Source of the DNA: Rhodospirillales bacterium
Lineage (GTDB): Bacteria > Pseudomonadota > Alphaproteobacteria > Rhodospirillales > Defluviicoccaceae
Direction: 5' to 3'
Assembly (NCBI GenBank): GCA_016712375.1
Contig: JADJRE010000002.1
Coordinates: 1-64,000 of the forward strand
Length of the DNA: 64,000 nt
Shown here: one piece after another, positions 19,893 through 28,553 of the stretch
How positions within the stretch are numbered: position 1 is the first letter of the stretch
How the letters are laid out: every line of letters begins with the position of its first letter
The notes under the pieces: model-generated
What the model was told of the DNA's origin: nothing
The model's database searches: none
What the model saw: only the letters and a program-made list of their open reading frames with translations
Program-made: the position numbers and the translations under genes

Positions 19893-20716
19893 ATGGGCAG
19901 CATTATCTGGCTCGCGTCCTACCCCAAATCAGGCAACACCTGGCTCCGCGCGTTCCTCGCCAATTACCTCGCCGACACGTCGATGCCGGTGGACATAAAC
20001 ACTCTGCCGGACTTCGCTTACGGCGACATGCGCGCTGAATACTACGCGCAGCTCGCCGGCAAGCCGGCCGCCGAGCTTTCTTGGCCGGAGATCAATGCCC
20101 TACGGCCAAAAGTCCTAGGTTCCTGGCAGGTGCCCGGCCAGACACCGTCTTCGTCAAGACACACACGCTGCTGACGATCATCGAGGGCGTCGCGACGATC
20201 ACGCCGGAGGCCACCGCCGGCGCCATCTACGTCCTACGCAACCCATTCGATGTCGCCGCTTCCTTTGCGCATCACTATGGGCTCAGCGTCGATGAGGGCG
20301 TGCGCGCGCTTTGCTTCTCAGGTCTGCGCATCGAACCGAAAGCGGGCCATGTTCCGCAGTTCGTCGCCGACTGGACCAGTCATGTGGAGAGCTGGATTCG
20401 CACCCCCGGCCTGTCCCGGCTGACCCTGCGCTACGAAGACATGCTCTCCTCGCCGCAGGGAAGCTTCGCGCGGGTGTTGGAGTTCCTGAACCTGCCGAAG
20501 GACCGCGAGCGGCTGAAGCGGGCGATTCGCCATAGCTCCTTCCGGGTGCTTGCCGAGCAGGAGAGAAAGAAAGGCTTTGTCGAGCGCTCCCGCAATGCCG
20601 ACCGATTCTTTCGCAAGGGCGGCGCGGGCGGTTTCCGCCAGGAACTCTCGGAGGAACAGGTGGCGATGCTGATCGAACGCCACCGCCCGATGCTGCGAGC
20701 AACGCTATCTCGATGA
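19893..20716 (+). CDS. Sulfotransferase (frameshifted)
   Basis: A PAPS-dependent sulfotransferase of about 274 residues once the frame is restored. The N-terminal SYPKSGNTWLRAFLANYL at residues 9-26 is the 5'-phosphosulfate loop; the second PAPS motif is YVLRNPFDVAASFAHHYG, and RLTLRYEDMLSSPQGSFARVLEFLNLP is typical of the family. One base is missing at about 20116-20119 (after RPKVL); the neighbouring frame then continues as RFLAGARPDTVFVKTHT. The substrate is unknown; the TPR glycosyltransferase and a second sulfotransferase downstream suggest a surface glycan. Confidence 0.87.
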
Positions 20717-20811
20717 CCAGGACCGGCTGTTGATCTGAATGGAAGACATCGCGATTCGCGCGCTGCCGTTTCGAGTAGGCTGACGCAGCGGCAATCGGCG
20801 GCAGCGGCACG

Positions 20812-22440
20812 ATGCGGACACGCACATCTTCTCCCGGTCCGGCGAAAGCGGGCAACAGCGCGGCAACGCCCCGGCTGCTCGCGGATGCGGTGCAGCGGCA
20901 CCGTGAAGGGCGGCTGGCGGAAGCGGCAGAGCTTTATCGCCGCATCCTGGCGCTTCAGCCGAAACACCCCGACGCGTTGCACCTGCTCGGCCTCGTCGAA
21001 CATGCACGGGGAGCGCACGCGGATTCGCTGAAACTGATCGAGCGGGCGATCGCCATCAACGGCCGCATCGCCGCCTTTCATACCGCTCGCGGCACAGTGC
21101 TCGCGGCGCTCGGGCGAGGCGAGGCTGCATTTCAGGCGCTCACCCGAGCGCTAGCGCTCGAGCCCCGCAACCCTGAGGCACTCAACACGCTGGGCAACCT
21201 GCGGCTGTCCAGCGGCGACGCGGTAGCAGCCGAAGATGCGTATCGGCAAGCGCTGGCAGCGAAGCCGGAGTATGCCGAGGCGCTGAGCAACCTTGGCAGT
21301 GCCCTGCGCGCCCAGGGACGGCTGGCAGATGCCGAAGCGGCGCTTCGCGAGGCGATTCGGCTCCGCCCCTCCTATGCGACGGCACTGGCTAATCTTGGGC
21401 TGGTGTTGCAGGAGCAGGCGCGCTGGGCGGAAGCCCTGGCCACCTACGACCGGGCGCTGGCCCCCGATTCGCGACATCCTGCAGCACATGGCAACCGTTC
21501 AATGCTGCTGTTGCTACTGGGCCGGCTGGAAGAGGGATTCGCAGAGTACGAATGGCGATGGCAGATGCCGGATTTCGCCACCCCGCGCCGCGACTTTCCG
21601 CAGCCGCTCTGGAACGGCGAGCGGCTTTCCGGCGAGACGCTTCTTGTGCACGCCGAACAGGGACTGGGCTCAGCCATCCAGTTCGTTCGCTACGTTAAGC
21701 CGGCGGCGGCAATGGGAGCCCGCATTGTCCTGGAGTGCCAGCCGCCGCTGCTTCGGCTGTTTCGCCAGTCGCTCGCAGGCCCGGGTGAGCCGGTCGCGGA
21801 AGTCATCATCAAAGGGGAAGCGCTGCCGCCCTTCGATCGGCAGGTCCCGCTGATGAGCCTGCCGCATCTACTCGGCACGACTTTGTCGACGATCCCGGCC
21901 GGCATCCCGTACTTGCGAGCCGACGAGGCCGACATCGCCGTCTGGCGGGGGCGGCTCGCCTCGGCACCCAGACCTCGGATCGGGCTCGTCTGGGCCGGTA
22001 ATCGGCGGCACGAGAACGACCATAACCGGTCGCTGCCGGCGACTGGGCTTGCGCCGTTGGTCTCGCGCTTCGACGCCGCGTTCTTCAGCCTGCAAGTGCC
22101 GGTCAGCCCCTCCGACCTCGCATGTTTCCCGGCGGGTCGGCTGGTCGATTATGCGCCCCTTCTCACCGACTTCGCCGACACTGCCGCCGCGCTGGCGGCG
22201 CTTGATCTCGTCATTACCGTCGATACGGCGGCGGCGCATCTGGCCGGCGCGCTCGGCCGGCCGGGCTGGCTGCTGTTACCGTTCGTCCCGGAATGGCGTT
22301 GGCTACTCGATCGCGAGGATAGCCCGTGGTACCCCAGTCTGCGGCTGTTCCGCCAGCGATCCCCCGGTGATTGGGACGAGGTGATCGAGCGCGTCGCGGC
22401 GGCGCTGCCCGGGTGGGCGGCGCAGATGGGAAGCCGATGA
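20812..22440 (+). CDS. TPR protein with C-terminal glycosyltransferase-like domain
   Basis: A 542-residue protein. Residues about 20-250 are tandem tetratricopeptide repeats (for example AEAAELYRRILALQPKHPDALHLLG and AEDAYRQALAAKPEYAEALSNLG). The C-terminal half, from about EYEWRWQMPDFATPRRDFPQPLWNGE, resembles the glycosyltransferase module often fused to TPRs in proteobacteria: LLVHAEQGLGSAIQFVRYV, RIGLVWAGNRRHENDHNRS, and near the end DLVITVDTAAAHLAGALGRPGWLLLP, the nucleotide-sugar-binding part shared with heptosyltransferases. It sits between two sulfotransferase genes, which suggests decoration of a surface polysaccharide or protein. Confidence 0.85.
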   Translation: MRTRTSSPGPAKAGNSAATPRLLADAVQRHREGRLAEAAELYRRILALQPKHPDALHLLGLVEHARGAHADSLKLIERAIAINGRIAAFHTARGTVLAALGRGEAAFQALTRALALEPRNPEALNTLGNLRLSSGDAVAAEDAYRQALAAKPEYAEALSNLGSALRAQGRLADAEAALREAIRLRPSYATALANLGLVLQEQARWAEALATYDRALAPDSRHPAAHGNRSMLLLLLGRLEEGFAEYEWRWQMPDFATPRRDFPQPLWNGERLSGETLLVHAEQGLGSAIQFVRYVKPAAAMGARIVLECQPPLLRLFRQSLAGPGEPVAEVIIKGEALPPFDRQVPLMSLPHLLGTTLSTIPAGIPYLRADEADIAVWRGRLASAPRPRIGLVWAGNRRHENDHNRSLPATGLAPLVSRFDAAFFSLQVPVSPSDLACFPAGRLVDYAPLLTDFADTAAALAALDLVITVDTAAAHLAGALGRPGWLLLPFVPEWRWLLDREDSPWYPSLRLFRQRSPGDWDEVIERVAAALPGWAAQMGSR

Positions 22441-22474
22441 CCGACAGCCGTATGTCTCGAAGCGCCGGTCCCCC

Positions 22475-24313
22475 GTGGCCGGGCGGCCCGCCCATGAGAT
22501 CGCCCGGCTGCTGGCCGAGGGTGTCCGCTTGCACCGCCTCGGGGACCTCCGCAAGGCTGACAATTGTTATCGGCGGGTGCTGCGCCTCGATCCGCGTCAG
22601 GCGGACGCACTGCATCTGGCCGGTCTTATCGCCCATCAGACAGGCGAGCAAGAGCGGGCGCTGACGCTGATCGAGCGTGCGCTGGCGGTTAATGTACGGC
22701 AGGCGCCGTTCCACAACTCCCACGGTGTCGTGCTGCTAGCGCTCGACCGACTGGCCGACGCCGAAGCCGCTTTTCTTCGCGCTCTCGATTGCGATCCGCT
22801 CTATGCCGAAGCCCTCAACAATCTCGGCAATGCGTTACAGCGGCAGGAACGGAACGAGCAGGCTGTGGCGGCGTACGATCGCGCCCTGGAGCTGCAACCA
22901 GCCTACGCCGAAGCCTGGTGCAACCGAGGGCGTACGCTGCATCTGGCCGGCCGCGCCGCGGAAGCCGTCACCAGCCTGCGGCGGGCGATCGAGCTGCGCG
23001 CCGAATGGCCGAAGGCAATCCGTTATCTCGGCGACGCGGCGACCGCGGCTGGCGACCTCACCGAAGCTGAAGCATGTTATCGCCAGGCCCTGGCGCTTGA
23101 TCCGGCGGACGCCGAAGCACACACGGCACTGGCATCGTTGCTGGAGCGGGGCAACCGGCTCGACGAGGCGCTTGCCGCCGCGGATGCCGCCCTGGCGGCT
23201 GATCCTCACATCCTTCGCGCTGCGGTCGTGGCCGCGAAGGTACTGCGCCGGGTAGGTGGACTCGAAGAGGCGCTGGGGCGATTAACCGGCAGCGACTTCT
23301 CGGCGGCACGCGTGGACGAGCGCGCAACAGCGGCCTTTGAGCGCGGCCAGATTCTTGATCGTCTCGGTGCCTATGCTCCGGCTTACGAGGCTTTTGTCGA
23401 GGGCAACCAGTTGCTTGCCCAGATGCCCGCAGCATGCCGCATCGACCGGACGATCTTCCCGAGCATGATCGCGCGGCTCCGCGCCTGCTTCACCGCCGAA
23501 TGGGTGAGCGGCTGGGCATCGCTGCCACCTCCCAATGCGAGCCCGATATTCCTGCTGGGTTTTCCTCGTTCGGGCACGACCCTTCTCGACCAAATTCTGG
23601 ACGCGCACCCGGCGTTGACGACGATGGAGGAGAAGGACGCGCTAGACCAGGTGCGCCGCGCCGTCGAGCAGTTGCCGGGAGGATATCCGGAGGCACTCGC
23701 CGGGCTCGACGAAGCGGCGATCGTTGACATGCGGCGGCTCTACCACGAGGAGGTCCGACGCCACGTGGGCGATCTGGAAGGGCTCGCCCTGGTCGACAAG
23801 ATGCCGCTCAACACGATCGACGCGGGCCTGATCTTCCGGATGTTCCCGAACGCGCGTATCCTGCTGGCGCTGCGGCACCCCTGCGATGTGGTGCTGAGCG
23901 GCTTCATGCAGGCGATGCAGCCCAATGCCGCGATGGTGCTGTTCGACAGCATCGACTCGACGGCACGGTTCTATACGGAAGTTATGGAGCTATGGCGGCA
24001 GTATCGCCGCGTCCTGCCGCTCTCCGTCCTCACCATACGCTATGAGGATCTGGTTGCCGATCTCGCCGCTGAGACGCGGCGCATCCTCGACTTCCTGGAT
24101 CTTCCTTGGGACGACGCGGTCCTTGGTTACGCCGAGCACGCCAGGACACGGACGATCTCGACACCCAGCTATCACCAGGTAGTGCAGCCGATCTACCGGC
24201 GCTCGGTCGACCGTTGGCGCAACTACGCCTTCGCCCTTGATGAAGCGCTGCCACTGTTGCGGCCGTTCATCGAGGAGTTCGGTTACGCTCCGGGCGAGCC
24301 ACCGGCTGACTGA
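22475..24313 (+). CDS. TPR-containing sulfotransferase
   Basis: A 612-residue protein whose first 280 residues are tetratricopeptide repeats and whose rest is a sulfotransferase of the tyrosylprotein-sulfotransferase-like group. The PAPS-binding loop is FLLGFPRSGTTLLDQILDAHP near residue 352, and the 3'-phosphate segment is ILLALRHPCDVVLSGFMQ; RYEDLVADLAAETRRILDFLDLPWDD follows. The start is uncertain: GTG at 22475 is used, but an ATG at 22437 overlapping the upstream stop would give a natural N terminus if one C is missing in the C run near 22490. Its end overlaps the convergent thiE-like gene by 31 bases. Confidence 0.88.
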   Translation: MAGRPAHEIARLLAEGVRLHRLGDLRKADNCYRRVLRLDPRQADALHLAGLIAHQTGEQERALTLIERALAVNVRQAPFHNSHGVVLLALDRLADAEAAFLRALDCDPLYAEALNNLGNALQRQERNEQAVAAYDRALELQPAYAEAWCNRGRTLHLAGRAAEAVTSLRRAIELRAEWPKAIRYLGDAATAAGDLTEAEACYRQALALDPADAEAHTALASLLERGNRLDEALAAADAALAADPHILRAAVVAAKVLRRVGGLEEALGRLTGSDFSAARVDERATAAFERGQILDRLGAYAPAYEAFVEGNQLLAQMPAACRIDRTIFPSMIARLRACFTAEWVSGWASLPPPNASPIFLLGFPRSGTTLLDQILDAHPALTTMEEKDALDQVRRAVEQLPGGYPEALAGLDEAAIVDMRRLYHEEVRRHVGDLEGLALVDKMPLNTIDAGLIFRMFPNARILLALRHPCDVVLSGFMQAMQPNAAMVLFDSIDSTARFYTEVMELWRQYRRVLPLSVLTIRYEDLVADLAAETRRILDFLDLPWDDAVLGYAEHARTRTISTPSYHQVVQPIYRRSVDRWRNYAFALDEALPLLRPFIEEFGYAPGEPPAD

Positions 24314-24927
24314 CGCGGCGGCGACAGCGCTCCAATGGCGGCGAAGCCGGCGGCGCCGCTCCGCAGCAAGCGTTGCGCAGTTGCCGCATCGATGCCACCC
24401 AGCGCGTAAACGGGCAGCGGGCTGCTCCACACCAGCCGGGCAAATTGCAGTGGTCCGATAGCCGGGGCCCCGGGATGACTGGCGGTAGCAAACACCGGTG
24501 CCAGCAATACAGCGTTTGCACCCAGCGCCGCCGCCCGGCGGATCGCCGTGGCTGAATGCGCCGCCGCGGTGAGCAAGGTGCCGGGGCGAGGAGAGAGACG
24601 CCACCGCCGTGCCCCGCGACGGGCCATCGCTTCCGACAGATGCAGGCCATCGGCCTCGCGTGCCAGGCGCTCGTCAGCTGCTATCAGCATTCGGATGCGC
24701 CGGCACCGCGCCGTGTGCCGCAGCCGGCGGGCCAGCACGCGCCGACGCACGGGATCAGTCTCCCGCACGATCACCGCACTGCCGGGCGGCAGGTGGCGGA
24801 GCGCCGACAGCGGATCGGGCAGCCGCTGGCTGTCCGTCATCAGGATCAGCGGCGGCAAGCCAGCCGCCGACGCCGGCCGTTTGAGGCGGCTAGCGACCTC
24901 TGCTAGGGTTGGCGCGGAAGGGTTCAT
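24283..24927 (-). CDS. Thiamine phosphate synthase-like protein (ThiE/TenI fold)
   Basis: A 214-residue TIM-barrel protein of the thiamine phosphate synthase superfamily. LPPLILMTDSQRLPDPL near residue 24 is the first strand, DGLHLSEAMARRG the diphosphate-side loop, AAALGANAVLLAPVFATASHPG the conserved PVF segment, and PVYALGGIDAATAQRLLRSGAAGFAAIGAL the phosphate-binding end. It is shorter and more diverged than a housekeeping ThiE, so a TenI-like or second-copy role is possible. It is divergent from yggS with only 11 bases between the annotated starts, so one of the two starts may lie further inside. Confidence 0.8.
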   Translation of the reverse strand: MNPSAPTLAEVASRLKRPASAAGLPPLILMTDSQRLPDPLSALRHLPPGSAVIVRETDPVRRRVLARRLRHTARCRRIRMLIAADERLAREADGLHLSEAMARRGARRWRLSPRPGTLLTAAAHSATAIRRAAALGANAVLLAPVFATASHPGAPAIGPLQFARLVWSSPLPVYALGGIDAATAQRLLRSGAAGFAAIGALSPPRQSAGGSPGA

Positions 24928-24938
24928 GATATGCGGAA

Positions 24939-25652
24939 GTGGGACAGGACGTGACGCCGACCGAAGTCAGGAAACCGCTCGATGTCGCCGGCAATCTCGC
25001 CGCGGTCGAGGCGGAGATTGTTGCCGCGGCTCTCGCCGCCGGACGGCCGCCGGAGGATGTGACGCTGGTCGCGGTATCCAAGTCGCATCCGGCCTCGGTC
25101 GTGGCGCGCGCCCTGGCGGTTGGCCACCGTGTGTTCGGAGAGAACCGTGTGCAGGAAGCGAATGACAAGTGGCCGGTGCTGAAAAGTACCTACCCAGATG
25201 TTTCGCTGCACCTGATCGGCCCCCTGCAGCGCAACAAAGTGCGTCGCGCCGTTCGGCTGTTTGATGTGATCGAGAGTATCGATCGACCGGAAATCGCCCG
25301 GGCTGTGGCCGAAGCCGGCCGTCAGGAGGGCCGCATGCCGGCCGTGTTCGTGCAGGTGAACACCGGTGAGGAGCCACAGAAAGCCGGCATCTTCCCCGAA
25401 GAGACGGACACTCTGGTTGCCGCTTGCCGGGACGACTTCGGGCTGAAGGTGCGCGGCTTGATGTGCATCCCGCCGGTCGACGAGGAACCGTCCCTTCACT
25501 TTGCTCTGCTGCGGGAGATAGCGAGACGCAACGCCTTGACAGAATTGAGCATGGGTATGAGCGCGGATTTCGCCATCGCTGTTCGCTTCGGCGCAACCCA
25601 TGTCCGCATTGGCACGGCGATCTTTGGCCAACGCTCTGCGGAAGAGCATTAG
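24939..25652 (+). CDS. YggS family pyridoxal-phosphate homeostasis protein
   Basis: A 237-residue PLP-binding protein of the YggS/PROSC family, involved in vitamin B6 balance rather than catalysis. The PLP lysine is in LVAVSKSHPA near residue 46, followed by FGENRVQEANDKW, LHLIGPLQRNKVR, VFVQVNTGEEPQKAG and the C-terminal LSMGMSADFAIAVRFGATHVRIGTAIFG, which holds the phosphate-binding residues. Starts at GTG 24939 or GTG 24951 are both possible; the latter has AGG at a better distance. It is convergent with the L,D-transpeptidase gene. Confidence 0.93.
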   Translation: MGQDVTPTEVRKPLDVAGNLAAVEAEIVAAALAAGRPPEDVTLVAVSKSHPASVVARALAVGHRVFGENRVQEANDKWPVLKSTYPDVSLHLIGPLQRNKVRRAVRLFDVIESIDRPEIARAVAEAGRQEGRMPAVFVQVNTGEEPQKAGIFPEETDTLVAACRDDFGLKVRGLMCIPPVDEEPSLHFALLREIARRNALTELSMGMSADFAIAVRFGATHVRIGTAIFGQRSAEEH

Positions 25653-26162
25653 GAGCTGGGGCCTCTCAGCGACCACGCGGAGCCGGTCACCAGGCTGGCA
25701 GCAACCAAGCAATGCCATCAGGTCCTCTCTCGCAAGCGCCACGCAGCCTTCGGTAGGGCCAAAGTCGGGCCGCGCGACGTGCAGGAAAATGGCGCTGCCA
25801 AAGCCCGGTACCACCGGATCATCGTTGTGCCCGATCACCGCCAACAGATCGTATAGCATGTCGTCGCGCCACAGTCGTTCGTGCGAACCGGCGAAGGGCA
25901 GGCGAACGGGCCGGTTGTATGCAGGATGCGCGGGGTCGTCGCACCAGCCGAGATCGGGATCGATTGCCGTCGCCGGCAGCGCACCAGCGGGTGCCGGCAA
26001 GCGATCCGGTCGATAAAGTACGCGACGAAGCGGGAAGCAGCCGATCGGCGTGGCTCCATCGCCTTCGCGCTTGTTAAAGCGCACGCCAGCTCGCCCAAGC
26101 GCACAATGCATCTGTCCGCCTTGCCAGGTAAGCAAGCCGCTGGCGTGCACGAGAATATCCAT
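25653..26162 (-). CDS. L,D-transpeptidase (YkuD-fold) catalytic domain protein
   Basis: The conserved part covers about 165 residues of an L,D-transpeptidase, an enzyme that cross-links peptidoglycan or attaches proteins to it. The active site GPTEGCVALAREDL with the catalytic cysteine near residue 137 and the upstream histidines in VIGHNDDP and IFLHVARPDFGP are visible, as is GDGATPIGCFPLRRVLYRP near the start. There is no signal peptide at the ATG used (complement of 26160-26162). After LRVVAE the frame stays open for another 240 codons antisense to yggS, to 24924. I regard that extension as spurious, probably because a missing base near 25670 hides the true stop; the end given is approximate. 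Confidence 0.75.
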
Positions 26163-26189
26163 GCTGGCTTTGATCCGACCGGCGACGGC

Positions 26190-27338
26190 TTATAGCAGGT
26201 GGCCGCCGCGGCCGGCCTTGGTCCGCATGTAGATCTCGTTGTGGCGATTGCTTGGAACGGCGTGCTGCACCCGCTCGTCGATAGTGATGCCGCAGCGGGC
26301 AAGGCCGTCCACTTTCGCGGGGTTGTTGGTAAGCAGCCGCACGCGGGCGAAACCCAACTGGCGGAGCATCTGTGCCGCCGGCACGTAAACGCGCTCGTCG
26401 GCGTCGAAACCGAGCTGCTCGTTTGCCTCCAGTGTGTCAAAGCCCCGATCCTGCAGCTCGTACGCCCGCAGCTTGTTGACGAGGCCGATGCCGCGCCCCT
26501 CCTGCGCCAGGTAGAGCAATAGGCCGCCGCCAGCCTCGCTGATCTCGCGGATGGCGCCGCGTAGCTGGTCGCCACAGTCACACCGCAGTGAACCAAGGAG
26601 GTCGCCGGTGAAGCACTCGGAGTGTAGACGGGTGAGAACCGGTTCGGGCGGCTGAGGATCGCCGATGATCACCGCCAGATGCTCCAGCCCGCCATCGAGC
26701 GGACGGAATGCGATGATCTTCGCATTCTCGGCGCCAAGCAGCGGCACGCGCGCCTCGCTCACAGGCTTCAGGGTTCGCGCCGCAATAAAGTCGTACTGAA
26801 AGACGTCGCCGGCATCGACCCAAAGAAGACCATGCCGGCTGGCCCATTTCGCAACATCGTCAGCGTCAGGATCACGGATCGCCGCTACCATTGCCGCCGG
26901 CAGCAGCCGGGCCGTCTTCGCCAGCAGCACGGCGGCGGCTTCGCAGGAGAAGGCCGCAGCTTCGCTGATTTCGCCGATCGCCACGGACTTCTCCGGAGGC
27001 AACGACAGCGGATCGGCCAGCGCGTGCACCGTCTCTGCGGCTGGCAGCCCCTCAAAAGCAACAATGACGGCTCGCAAGCCGATGCTTGCCAGCCCGACGA
27101 CCGACGCACGTCGCGCCGTTAGCACGAGGGTGGGATCGGCTTCAGCGACCTCCCTCAGATCTCGCAAGCTCTCTTGCGTACACGCTTCCGCCGCCAGCAC
27201 CAGCGCCGCCGCGCCGCCGCCGCCGCTGACCGCCACCGGCCGGCCGCGCCGCAGGTCTGCGAGCGCCCGCTCCACGGAACGCAGGCTTACCGGTTCCCGC
27301 GACACCGGAACCGGGACGACATGCAAGTGGCGATTCAT
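26190..27338 (-). CDS. ribA: RibA, GTP cyclohydrolase II with RibB-like N-terminal domain
   Basis: A 382-residue protein. The C-terminal half is GTP cyclohydrolase II, opening GTP for riboflavin synthesis: zinc ligands in HSECFTGDLLGSLRCDCGDQ near residues 238-256, YLAQEGRGIGLVNKLRAYELQD, and TNNPAKVDGL with NRHNEIYMRTK at the end. The first 180 residues are collinear with 3,4-dihydroxybutanone-phosphate synthase (RibB) but lack its usual acidic catalytic motifs, so this domain looks degenerate. It is divergent from the response-regulator gene. Riboflavin genes for the other steps are not in the window. Confidence 0.9.
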   Translation of the reverse strand: MNRHLHVVPVPVSREPVSLRSVERALADLRRGRPVAVSGGGGAAALVLAAEACTQESLRDLREVAEADPTLVLTARRASVVGLASIGLRAVIVAFEGLPAAETVHALADPLSLPPEKSVAIGEISEAAAFSCEAAAVLLAKTARLLPAAMVAAIRDPDADDVAKWASRHGLLWVDAGDVFQYDFIAARTLKPVSEARVPLLGAENAKIIAFRPLDGGLEHLAVIIGDPQPPEPVLTRLHSECFTGDLLGSLRCDCGDQLRGAIREISEAGGGLLLYLAQEGRGIGLVNKLRAYELQDRGFDTLEANEQLGFDADERVYVPAAQMLRQLGFARVRLLTNNPAKVDGLARCGITIDERVQHAVPSNRHNEIYMRTKAGRGGHLL

Positions 27339-27505
27339 CTTCCGTCCGAACTCCTCTCGCCTGCGATAGCTTAGCCGCCGGTGCCCTTTGACAAAAGGGC
27401 CATGCGTTCATGAAGGCTAATCCGTCTCCAAGGGGGTCAGCGTGCTATTCCTCAGCGAATGCGCTAGTGTCTTGCTGTTGGACCTAGAAGGGAAGCGACC
27501 GAACA

Positions 27506-28195
27506 GTGACTGCTACCAGACGCGTCCTGCTGGTTGACGACGACGAAAAGTTGCTGGAGATGCTCGCGGAACAGCTGCGGGCGCACGAGGATTTCGCCAC
27601 CACAACGGCCCGGAACCGCCGGCAAAGCGTTGGATCTGGTCAAGACAACCCACTTCGACGTTATCATTCTCGACGTCGGCCTGCCCGACATGGACGGCCG
27701 TGACGCCTGCCGCCTGATGCGAAGCGGCGGCGTGAAATGTCCCATCATCATGCTGACCGGCGCAGATACGGAGGCAGACACGATCATCGGGCTGGAAGCG
27801 GGCGCCAATGACTACATAACCAAGCCATTTCGGCTGGGTGTGTTCGCTGCTCGACTGCGCGCGCATATTCGGCAGCATGAGCGAAGCGATGATGCCGTGT
27901 TTACCATCGGCAACTACGCGTTCAAGCCGGGCGCGAAGCTCCTGGTCAATCCATCGACGCGGAAGAAGATCCGCTTGACCGACAAGGAAACTGCAATCTT
28001 AAAATACCTTTATCGTGCGGGAAACCGCGTTATCAGTCGCGATGTACTGCTCGACAAGTTTGGGGATACAATGCAGGCGTAACAACGCACACGCTGGAAA
28101 CTCACGTTTATCGCCTGCGGCAGAAAATCGAAACGGACCCATCACGTGCCCAAATACTCGTCACCGAAGCTGGCGGCTATCGACTGGTTCCTTGA
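27506..28195 (+). CDS. OmpR-family response regulator (two frameshifts)
   Basis: A two-component response regulator of about 229 residues when two indels are corrected. The receiver has VLLVDDDEKLLEML, the phosphoacceptor in VIILDVGLPDMDG, LTGADTEADTI and the conserved lysine of ITKPFRLG; the C-terminal winged helix begins about residue 130 and ends KIETDPSRAQILVTEAGGYRLVP. One A is extra at about 27612 (TARNRR instead of ARTAGKALDLV), and one G is missing at about 28059, after LLDK, where WGYNAGVTTHTLETHVYRLRQ is in the next frame. Start is GTG at 27506, with GAAGGGAAG upstream. No histidine kinase lies nearby, so it is an orphan here. Confidence 0.88.
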
Positions 28196-28332
28196 ATAGC
28201 GCAGCGAGCAGAGCGCCGAGTCCTTCGTATTGATGACGTTGATGCCTTGTTGAAGTCGACATCATGAAAGTCAACGAGATCACGGATTGAGATCAGCTCG
28301 CTGTGTCTATCGTTCCGGACATTGATTCGGGC

Positions 28333-28371
28333 AAAAAAAAGCGCCCGGCCAGGGGGGTTAACCGGGCGCTT
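28333..28371 (-). terminator. Rho-independent terminator (minus strand)
   Basis: A 9-base-pair GC-rich stem agcgcccgg / ccgggcgct at 28340-28370 with a 13-base loop. Reading on the minus strand it is followed by eight T residues (the A run 28333-28340), a very strong intrinsic terminator. It ends either the lolA transcript or a small RNA encoded downstream of lolA. Confidence 0.93.
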
Positions 28372-28455
28372 AAGCTCCCTTTGCGGAAGCTATCGGATGG
28401 CAGGGGAACCATCCGGGAGGTAAACCTCCAATAGGAGATGTAGCCTCCATCCAAA
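28333..28455 (-). ncRNA. Candidate small RNA or structured 3' UTR downstream of lolA
   Basis: Between the lolA stop and the terminator the minus strand can form four hairpins in series: ggag/ctcc at 28434-28448, ggagg/cctcc at 28416-28429, cggatgg/ccatccg at 28394-28415 and a stem at 28373-28391 that closes fully only on the minus strand, where it uses a G-U pair. Several unpaired or loop-proximal CUCC/CCUCC elements could pair with Shine-Dalgarno sequences, as in many alphaproteobacterial small RNAs. The 5' end is not defined. It may be a free sRNA or be cut from the lolA mRNA. Confidence 0.45.
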
Positions 28456-28553
28456 CAAATGGTTTCATTGAACGGCGCGTGAAATGCATGTATTGCAGTG
28501 CAGCCATGCGGTCAGCGCATGAACCACGGCGGAACTTGCCACGTAATTATGGG

